From Polydactylus sextarius (lineage: Eukaryota > Chordata > Actinopteri > Polynemidae), in contig CM028920.1 of the NCBI GenBank assembly GCA_016801845.1, positions 1,439,001-1,503,000 on the forward strand: a DNA stretch of 64,000 bases, given 5' to 3'. Each line of letters starts with the position of its first letter. The stretch's first letter is position 1. The notes beneath the pieces are model-generated. The model had not been told where the DNA came from. It saw nothing but the letters and a program-made list of their open reading frames with translations, and made no database searches. Shown here piece by piece: positions 55,512-64,000 of the stretch. Made by a program: the position numbers and the translations under genes.

Positions 55512-56461
55512 TACAGTGCATCCAGAATAAGTACTAAAGTATTCACAGCGCTTCACTTTTCTGACATTTTGTTATGTTACAGCCTTATTCCAAATTGTGT
55601 TACATTAATCTCTTTCCTCAAAATTCTGCACACAATAACCCATTATGACAATATAAAAAAAGTTTTGATTTTTTAAAATTTTTGCAAATTTATCAAAAAT
55701 AGAAAACTGAGAAATCACATTCACGTAAGTATTGCCACTGCCATGACGCTCAAAACTGAGCTCAAGTGCATTCTGTTTTTGGACTGGAAACGCACACACC
55801 TGTCTATATAAGGTCCCAGAGCTGCAAACATCAAGCAGGGAGTCAAAGGCATTGTCTGTAGACCTCAGAGGCAGGAAAGATTGGTTTGGAACCGCCAGGA
55901 CTCTTCCTACAGCTGGCCGACTGTCTAAACTGAGCGATCAGGGGAGAAGGGCCATAGTCAGGGAGGTGACAAAGAACCTGATGGTAACTGTCAGAGCTCC
56001 AGCATTGCTCTGTGGAGAGAGGAGGCCAACCATCTCTGCAGCAATCCACCAATCAGGCCAGAATGGTAGAGTGGCCAAAGACTGGCCAATACCATCCCTA
56101 CAGTGAAGCATGGTGGTGGCAGCATCATGCTCTGGGGATGTTTTGAGTGGCCCAGCCAGAGCCCAGACTTGAATCTGACTGAACATCTCTGAAGAGATCT
56201 GAAAACTGCCTAAAGATAGGAGTGCTGCGCTTGTGGCATCATATTCAAAAAAAAAAACTTGAGGCTGTAATTGCTGCCAAAGGTGGATCAACAAAGTATT
56301 GAGGAAAGGCTGTGAATACTTATGTACATGTGATGTCTTTGCAAAGTTATTAATAAAGGAGGAAAAGAGATTAATTTCAGACAATTTGTAATAAGGCTGT
56401 AACATAACAAAATGTGGAAAAAGTGAGGTGAATGCTGTGAATACTTTTTGGATGCACGGTA
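55512..56461 (+). mobile_element. Tc1-like transposon, internally deleted (family 2)
   Basis: TA dinucleotides bound the element (55512-55513 and 56460-56461). The left end CAGTGCATCC and the reverse complement of the right end CCGTGCATCC open long inverted repeats of well over 100 bases, sharing ATTCACAGC and ACATTTTGTTATGTTACAGC. Inside are transposase pieces: FGTARTLPTAGRLSKLSD (helix-turn-helix region), then [18 protein letters not shown] joined by a deletion to [15 protein letters not shown]. The segments that carry both catalytic aspartates are deleted and stops follow. Full-length relatives are about 1.6 kb, so this 950-base copy is dead but could be mobilised in trans. Confidence 0.9.
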
Positions 56462-57203
56462 TATGTTGGTATATATGAAAATGTTTGGGTGTGAGCCCCA
56501 TCATCTTCCTGATGATAGAGGCATCTGCTCAGGCGATGCTAAATATGACAAACACCCCCTGTCCTCTCTTCTCATTCTCCCCTCAATCAAATCGAAGCAA
56601 AGACATCAGACAACGGTGAACATCTGTCAAACAGCCTCGTGTTCAAAGAGAGATGGGGTCAGTTTAGTCATTTGTAAGAATGATGATTAGGATTTAAAAC
56701 TTAATCAGAATTTTTGAATAAGTGAGGATACTCTGTATCCAAAACATTCCCCTCAGCACTGAACAGGTCATCCTCAGAGGCAAAGACAGCAAATTGTACT
56801 AAGAGCCGAATTGCCATCCCATTTAATGTCAATTAATTCTCTAAACCTTGTGCCGATAAGGTTGCTCCCTCAAATGAAGCTGGACGTGACACAATGATCA
56901 GAATACAACACTTTAATCACTGACTTCTGTTTAATCCAATGAAAGCTCTGAGCAGCAGGGCTGTGTCCTTTGCCCAGGTCGTGGTTATGCATGTTTTCCT
57001 CTTGTATATAGCAGCTCAGAGAGCAATTTATCACGAAACCACAGGTTCCTGGCTGGGGGAATAGGGCTATATTTCATAAAGGCATTCTGTAGGGCAAAAC
57101 TATTGTTCTGGTGGGGCAAATCCCCTTACGAAAGGCAAGAATGGTATAATTCTTGTGCTTGTGTGTGTATGTGTGTGTGTGTGTATCAGAGTTTGTCTGC
57201 ATA

Positions 57204-57206
<3 letters not shown>
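56462..57206. promoter_or_regulatory. Unique DNA with a candidate conserved block (56790-57100)
   Basis: No gene recognised. 56790-57100 is repeat-free with CATTTAATGTCAATTAATTC, GTGCCGATAAGGTTGC, GAGAGCAATTTATCACG and GCTATATTTCATAAAGG, an enhancer-like composition. Confidence 0.3.

Positions 57207-57278
<72 letters not shown>
57207..57278. repeat. (TA)n microsatellite
   Basis: About 32 TA units preceded by a (GT)n run (57163-57184). First of five (TA)n-containing loci in 5.7 kb. Confidence 0.95.
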
Positions 57279-57279
<1 letters not shown>

Positions 57280-57785
57280 AAGATGCATCTGCAAGAAGAA
57301 ACCATAGTTGCCCCATGTACAGTGTTATTTTATTTTAGTTCTTACTCTGTCTCTATTCTCTTTGATTCTTTCTTTCAGCTAAGTCATGAACCTGCAGTAT
57401 CTGATGCTTCAGAGAACATCTGCAGGGATAACTTCATCCTTTCAAATACACCTAATATGTGTCTCTGTAAAGTGTTGTTGTGGCTCCTAAGACATCCACC
57501 CTTCACTTGCACTGCGGGGTGTTTCTCTCTATCTCTCTGTAGAAATTAAAATGTAATTCCTGAGTTTAGATTATATTCACGTGTGTGCGCTTGACTTTTA
57601 ACCCTCAGTCTATCTCCCTCGCACACATTTGTGGGACTGTGAGAGTGTGCAGGATTAGTGTCAAGAACATATTAACTTACCCTGCGGCTGCAGCTTCTGT
57701 TCTTTCTTATCACAAAACCTTGGGCACGGTGCCCAATATGGACATCACGGGCAAAAAGCATTATTGGTTTGAACATATGACTATG

Positions 57786-57786
<1 letters not shown>
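57279..57786. other. Unannotated DNA
   Basis: No gene recognised. Confidence 0.4.

Positions 57787-57830
<44 letters not shown>
57787..57830. repeat. (TA)n microsatellite
   Basis: About 22 TA units. Confidence 0.95.
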
Positions 57831-57838
<8 letters not shown>

Positions 57839-58909
57839 TGAACATTTAAAAACAAAACAACATGTTTCACATGTACATTTTTACAGTTTTTAAGTCAAGG
57901 TTTTTCAAAAAAAGTTGACCACTGAGGCTTGATGATAATCTCAGTTCAGCTCATTCCTTGTACCTGTGTAATAATGGTCATTTCCAGCTGCATTTAGTTC
58001 AATCTAATGTGAATACGGTACATGTACTCCCCATACACTTTCGCCCGTCACACTTTCGCCTGCCACAGCACCGGGCCAAATAAATGTGTATGTAGTTCCA
58101 AAAATGGTTACAGAGCACATGTCCTGAGGTTGCCTTTTGATCGGTGACTCCACAGAAAAAGGTACCCCGGACAAGTCCTCTCATTAAAAGATTTCTACAG
58201 ACCTTCAAATATCTCTCTCACTCCTTCCTGTCAGTCTTGTCACTCCTGACCTGAGTTTACAGAAGAAGGCAAATAAAAAAAAAAAAAGCTTTTAGTGAAA
58301 TGCATTGGGGAGAAAGTGTTTGTCAATATTCCCGACAATACCACGATCCTAAAAAGTCTGTATCACATCTAGAGTACACATGACACAACACAGAAAATAT
58401 ATCATGAGCAGATTTTTTTTTAACACAGTCCACCTTTGAATAATAATGTTTTTGTATAACACAAGACAGCCACCTAAATATGTCTTCATGTTGCACCCTC
58501 CAATATTATTAACTTAAGTAGTTGGGATCCACAGCTTTGGCTCTCAGCTCTGGTCATTTCTCCCCATTGATTCTCCCCTTCTGGCCTTTATCACTCCGTT
58601 CTCCTCTCCATGACTCTACCAACTAAACCAATCAGCACACACTCAATAGTGGAGCCACTAATTTGAGGAGTGGCAATAACTGGCTGGCTAAAGATACACC
58701 ACTCAACATGAGGAGAGAGCAAAGACTTGCTGAAATCAATGGGCTCTTCTGGGGTTTCTGAAGGAGTCATGAGAGAGACTTGTCATTTCATTTGCTCATT
58801 TGAAATCATTTTGCATCTTCTGGGAAAGAAGAAGTAATTGGAAAAGGAAGGTTGGGGGTAGAATAGATTAAGGTGGCCAGAGTGAAAAAAAGACATAAGG
58901 CAGGAGGCA

Positions 58910-58911
<2 letters not shown>
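57831..58911. other. Unannotated DNA
   Basis: No gene recognised. A short A-run lies at 58276-58287. Confidence 0.4.
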
Positions 58912-58966
<55 letters not shown>

Positions 58967-58971
58967 CACAT

Positions 58972-59043
<72 letters not shown>
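58912..59043. repeat. (TA)n-(CA)n-(TA)n compound microsatellite
   Basis: About 24 TA units, a degenerate CACATACA bridge, about 17 CA units, then about 14 TA units. The two TA arms are complementary to each other. Confidence 0.95.
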
Positions 59044-59047
<4 letters not shown>

Positions 59048-60597
59048 CAGAAATTGAAAATCAAATGTATTTTAAATTTAAATTGTTTTTAGAAAAAAAA
59101 AAAATGCCTTGAGTTTTAATTTTGTTTCGTATTTGTTTGTTTTTGTTTTATATTTAAAAAAAAAAAATCAAATAACAATCACATGGGGGAGGGGATTTTC
59201 TTTATATTAAAATCCCCCTCCCCTCATGTTCCACTCTGTTCTGCTCTGCTTATGATTTTTGTTTTTGGATTCATGGGTCTTTTGGTCAACAACTGGTGTG
59301 AAAAATGACTATTAGCTCAATTCTAGTTCTCTTAATTCTAATTCTTAATTGCGATCAGATTTCAGAATGCCTGGGACATCAAACTTGCCATGGTAATATT
59401 GTTCACTTGTTACTGATAGAAGACTGCTCTTGTCTTGGTTTAACTTCACAGGACACCTCAAGTGAAATAATATTCTTAAGGATGTGCTCAGACAGTAAGA
59501 CCGTATTTACACTTAACAGAGATCTGCTCACTGAATAGTCATCTCAATTGAGCCTAATTACCTTTAAATGTATTCTGGCCATTCTGTCCATCCATTAACA
59601 TGTGTCTTTCTTTGTCCAGCTAATACATCACACTTTAACAACAGTGGATAATGGGGTATAAATGGTATTACAAAGAATGTCTGGTTTTATATAGCAGTAG
59701 ATTGGTCCTGTTATAGTTTACTCTCAAATAAAAATTTCCAAAGGGTCACTTCTGTTGGGAGAGTGGGTAGAGTCATTAGAAAGGGTGGTTAGGAATGTGT
59801 TTGTTCTACCTCATTCTGTGGTGGGTGAACAAAGTTTGACCAAAATCATAACAGCCTCATTAGGCTCCCATAGTAATTCTCATGCCCTTGTCTTTGTTTA
59901 CATTTCCCCTCACTCAGTCCTGGGTGCTTTTCAGGTAATTTATATTTCACAATACAACGGTTTGAAAAAAACAAAAAACAATGCAAACACAATATTAAGG
60001 TGGTTTAACTCTTTAAACCTTGAAAAAGTCTACAGACAGAGAGAGGGCGGTGTGCCCTCTACATCATCAACAGTACCTGAATGTTTCAAGAAGCTGTGAA
60101 ACAGAAGCTGTGGAAGTATGGGGAGAGGAAAAGGTGAAAGGTTTCTTGGTGGAGTAACCTCGGTAAATGAACAGGGAGGACATGGGAGGAGGGCCATGTG
60201 CATGTGTGTATGTGTGAGTGTGACTCTATAATGACAGTGGTAATTATTCATTCAGTTAATTCCAACCTGCTGCTGGGCACATGCTGTCAGTCACACAGCA
60301 TCAAACAGTGTCCGTGTGCAGTGGCAAGTTAACTTTGGCTTGACCAACTACTATTGCATTAACTCACTAATGTTGTTATGTCAGCCTCATTGCTGAGCCG
60401 AAGTTGCGTTGCGTAACTTCACTGTCATTTTAGGTAAAGCTATAACTTAACAACACACACTGAAATGCATTACTGTGACTATTTATTTAAAATATAAAAG
60501 TGATCATTTTAAATACATAGGAAGTGTTTCTTGGCTTCTTGGTAACACCAAATACCAAACTCCTCCATGCAGAGATTGTTGTACATCTTTGATCTTT

Positions 60598-60600
<3 letters not shown>
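59044..60600. other. Unannotated DNA with a GC-rich hairpin
   Basis: No gene recognised. A-runs lie at 59093-59104 and 59157-59167. The hairpin at 59182-59227 is listed separately. Confidence 0.4.
59182..59227. repeat. G-rich/C-rich hairpin
   Basis: CATGGGGGAGGGGATTTT (59182-59199) pairs with AAAATCCCCCTCCCCTCATG (59208-59227) across an 8-base loop, with two extra bases in the right arm. It lies between A-runs in otherwise AT-rich DNA. Confidence 0.8.

Positions 60601-60659
<59 letters not shown>
60601..60659. repeat. (CA)n(TA)n compound microsatellite
   Basis: About 13 CA units joined to about 16 TA units. Confidence 0.95.
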
Positions 60660-60661
<2 letters not shown>

Positions 60662-62841
60662 ATCAGATACCACTTGAGTATTGTGTACATATACTGCTCA
60701 GACCAAAAATGGTCAGTATAAACTCAAGTCAGTTGTAATCTGACATGTTGAAGTGGTAAACATGCAAACATTAATGCTAGTGTAGTCTTTTTTTGATAGT
60801 GATGGCCTTCCCCCACAGCCCAGACCAGCTGCTCATACACCCCCACAAATCCATAAAATCATTCCACAGTGAATACCATCGGGGCTGGAGGCAAAACACA
60901 AGTGCTTACATGGAACTTTAAGTCAAGTCCTATTGTCTTTCTATAGCCCTCAGTCTATACAACGAAAATCATCCAAAAGGTGTAAGACAGTCATGCATTA
61001 GAAATCACATAAACAGAGAAGGCATAAATACGGTCAATCAAGCTGGCATACTGATTAATAATTAGACGTGATTAGATATGGAGTATGTGACATTGTGGGC
61101 CAGTAAAGACACAGCATTAGAAAGCAACTAGCTCCGAGCACAGTACTGCACATGGATTCACGTTTGCATTTACCAAGGAATATAAAGTCATCAAATGCAA
61201 GTGATAATTACGGTTAAATCTGTGTGTAGGGAGATATATACATTCAACTGACAATTTCCCAACATCATGACTGAACATAGAAGAGACTGAAGGACTAACC
61301 TGCTGATTACCTCCTTCCTCCAATGATTTCGATGTCCTTTCGATGTTCCATTTTTTCATCTGTCCATCCTTTTTATTCTGTTACTTTTCTTGTTTTTATG
61401 TTAAAGGGTTATAGAATTCAAAACCACATTTACCTTGTTGTTGTTGAATATAGACAGCTTGTTGTGTCTAAAGGACCGTACCAAAACCTCAACTCTATCT
61501 CCGACCTCCTCTACATGCATATTTGTAAACTAGAAACGGCTGTGGTAAACCAGCCTGATCTCAGCAAGGCTGCTATATGTTGTCATAGGAGCTCTAGCCC
61601 ACTGAGATGCACCCTCTTACATTGCAAATTTGCATATAAACATTCCCATTTTTTACGCTGCATGCAGTAATCATCGCACTCTAAAATGCGAGTGTGTAAC
61701 AGATCCTGTTAAAATGCTCTTCTGATGCTAAGAATATAGAAGAAGGTATGCTAGCATCTAGCATCTAGTACAGCTAACTTTACACACAGATACTAGAAAA
61801 TCTACATGACAATACTTACCATTCTGACACATTCATTTCCAGTCACTGGCAAACTGACCTTCTTCTGACTCCAGTTCAAACATGTACAGTTGAATAACTG
61901 ATACAGTCGTTGTTTGTTAATTCTGAATTCTTTTCTTGCTATGGTACACAGGGTTTCAGCTCGCCAGGGGGTGTGGGGCTGGGGCAAATCGTTTTACTGT
62001 AGGGCTTTATCATAGGGTTGGATCAAGCCCTCTCGCAGTGCTCTTTGCTCTGGCCATTCTCAGCCCCAACAAAATTACATATGCTATATAGAGGCTCAAA
62101 GAACAGTTTGCAATAGTCCAAAACAGGTTTTCTAGTCCTCCTTTAAATCAGTAGAGGGATATCAGACAGATATCAGAATGACATTAACACACAAATAATG
62201 TCAGTATGAAAGCTAAAAACACTTGTCCATCTTTAGATGTCCTTAGTTTAAGGACCAGATTTGCCTCTTACTAACAGTTATTTTCCACTAAGTTCAATTA
62301 GGTTTCTTGAAGGCAAAGGGGAAATTATGTCTCAAAACACAAATTATCTAAAAGCTGTAATAGTGTAATTTCATACTCTCCACATACATTATTCATTGTT
62401 CTTTTTTCAATCAACCAGATTCAGTTGTTAGCAAACAAATAAAACCCATTTCTTGTTTAGTTTTTCTCATCAAAAGTTTTTGCTTTGCTGGTCTGGTCAT
62501 TATAATTATTATACGTCAGCGTGCTTAAATGTATTTCCTCTGCAACCCCACTTAAGAAGTCATATAGGCAAATCCAAGCACACTCTCAGGAACAATACCT
62601 AAACACAGTTAATTGCAACAAAAACACACATAATGCATTTAAGCAGTGTGAGAATACAACAGAGATTGCTAATGAGGTAATCTGTTTCACTGGATAGTGA
62701 AAATGGATCATAAAGGCATGAGAAAAAAATGCAGTTCATGCAGTGCTGTTTGCTTCTGCTGCATTTCTGCGGGAACAAACTGTACTCTAAGTATCCTTTT
62801 TATGGCCCTACATGCTGATGTGACTGTGTAGGTAGTCAGTG
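60660..62841. other. Unannotated DNA
   Basis: No gene recognised. 61735-62150 has the feel of a transposon (CTAGCATCTAGCATCTAG near 61752; minus-strand frame 61802-61987), but ends could not be defined. Confidence 0.35.

Positions 62842-62904
<63 letters not shown>
62842..62904. repeat. (TA)n(TG)n(GA)n compound microsatellite
   Basis: About 13 TA, 6 GT and 12 GA units in series. Confidence 0.95.
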
Positions 62905-63539
62905 TTGTTGATGCATCCAACTTCATGTCTAATGATGAATGAGAGAGGCAGGTGTTAGCTTACGGCTGTGTCTGAATTGAAAGAGCTGTAATCACCTCTT
63001 AGTAGCAAAGACTTTTCAAATCTTACTGGACACAGACACACTAAACCTTCAGACTGCATAGATCATTAGGATATGGTCTTTAAATTGACCTCATTTGCTG
63101 AATTTGTTCATTACTACTTTCTGTTGCATGCTTAAATGCCTGTTGCAGCTATGCAGACATGCAGTACTGCATTAAAGTGTCTGACTACAGTCTTCTGCTT
63201 CTTGCTGTTGACCAGTGGCAGCTAGTATGACCAGTAGCAGCTGATACCATGAGATGAAATTATAATGAACATATATCAATTTAACAAAAATCGCAGTATA
63301 ATAATATTAAACATGATATATTTGAATTGAACCACTTAAATTGTGTTTGTTTAAGCTTTATGCAAATACGTATTCTTCTGACTGGCTGGGGTAACACCCA
63401 AATGAACCATTGGACCAGCCCAATATAAACATTAAGCAATTTTAGGTAAATTTGCAGCGTCGTCTTTCTCTTTGTCACAATTGTCATTGTGTTTTATGAA
63501 AATTCTGACCCCCATGGCCACTGCAGAACTACTGTTGAA
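62905..63539. other. Unannotated DNA
   Basis: No gene recognised. CAGTGGCAGCT at about 63214 and CAGTAGCAGCTGAT 19 bases on resemble the hAT-like MITE start at 26643. Confidence 0.35.
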
Positions 63540-63577
63540 GTACTGTCCTGGCCATTATTTAATGGCCAGGACAGTAC
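63540..63577. repeat. Perfect 18-bp inverted repeat (cruciform-capable)
   Basis: GTACTGTCCTGGCCATTA is followed after only TT by its exact reverse complement, ending at 63577. No transposon ends or target duplication flank it. Confidence 0.9.
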
Positions 63578-64000
63578 CTATTTGGAAACTGAATATAAAT
63601 TTTGAAGTAATTCTTAAAAAGTAAAAACTTTTTCAATTACTAATTTAAAAGCTTATAAAATCATATTGCTTAGTGTGTCATAATTTGTCAGCGGATTCAA
63701 CTATGACTCACTACTGTCAGTGTGAAGTCACACTAAACTTTGATATAAATATGGCAGCCTTAAATATAACCGGAGGTAATGCTGCAATAAAACCCAGAAA
63801 GATCATAACTAATTTGTATATAGAAAGTGTGTTGAGATGCCATCCATCATTATTAAGCAGAAATCCCTGTGAATCTGCTGAACCTTCACTGCTTTACTTC
63901 AGTTATTTATCTTTTATTCTGTCGTGCAGCAGCATTGCCAAGGTCTTCTTCCCTCTGTGAACATGTGGTAAAACACATTGGTATCTGGATCTGGTTCTGT
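63578..64000. other. Unannotated DNA
   Basis: No gene recognised. The 95-codon frame at 63673-63960 has no family motif. Confidence 0.4.

Noticed and set aside
57074..57549. Frames rich in YIYIYI, including one of 148 codons
   Set aside because: Translation of (TA)n; flanking residues have no family match.
61735..62150. Possible MITE or coding exon (minus-strand frame 61802-61987 ending near an AATG|GTAAGT)
   Set aside because: No terminal inverted repeat or target duplication could be defined, and the frame has no recognised motif.
1..64000. CRISPR array or prokaryotic defence system
   Set aside because: No spaced direct repeats of CRISPR type, no operons, and all recognisable proteins are eukaryotic transposon remnants.

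Overview
This window reads as nuclear DNA from a ray-finned (teleost) fish, most likely a stretch of gene desert or a very long intron. The evidence is indirect but consistent. There are very many long (CA/GT)n, (CT)n, (TA)n and (GATA)n microsatellites. Mobile-element debris is of kinds common in fish genomes: two Tc1-like families, jockey-superfamily LINE fragments, a Penelope-like GIY-YIG remnant, a hAT transposase remnant, TTAA-flanked and Harbinger-like MITEs, and tRNA-derived SINEs. There are no bacterial-style operons. I found no complete protein-coding gene that I can name, no rRNA or tRNA gene and no CRISPR array. Nearly all long reading frames are chance frames, microsatellite translations (SIYLSIYLS, VCVCVCV, YIYIYI) or decayed transposon proteins.

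Layout. Positions 1-7 kb: single-copy DNA with a LINE endonuclease fragment (~515), SINEs (~1.43 and ~5.94 kb), a Tc1-like 3' end (~5.1 kb) and a Penelope-like endonuclease (~6.25-6.8 kb). 7-17 kb: mostly unique, with several stretches that look like conserved non-coding elements, a candidate solo LTR (10.5-11.0 kb) and a LINE tail that grew into a perfect (TATTC)17 array. 17-21.5 kb: three decayed LINE reverse transcriptases close together, with an isolated exon-like segment (18.86-18.99 kb, minus strand) between two of them. 22-28 kb: a hAT transposase scrap, a triple ATACCGGTAT palindrome, a 570-bp inverted-repeat element rich in ACGT, a hAT-like MITE and a retroelement C-terminus. 28-40 kb: mostly unique, with exon-like segments and two hydrophobic micro-ORFs near 30.6 and 33.1-33.4 kb. 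40-44 kb: three well-bounded MITEs, one with a perfect CAG target duplication. 46-54 kb: unique DNA including the best candidate conserved regulatory block (48.05-48.96 kb) and an unassigned 109-codon frame followed by poly(A) signals (52.08-52.62 kb). 54-64 kb: an internally deleted Tc1 element (55.5-56.5 kb), a cluster of (TA)n arrays and two striking hairpins.

What acts together: the MITEs and transposase scraps are non-autonomous or dead, so they would depend on enzymes encoded elsewhere. The putative conserved non-coding blocks, if real, would fit long-range enhancers of a developmental gene outside the window. That is inference from base composition and homeobox-like TAATTA/CAATTA motifs, not from alignment. 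I did not find a convincing new biological system. The most useful leads are the 24.75-25.32 kb inverted-repeat element, the 18.86 kb terminal-exon-like segment, the micro-ORF pair at 33 kb, the 52 kb frame and the perfect 18-bp palindrome at 63.54 kb.
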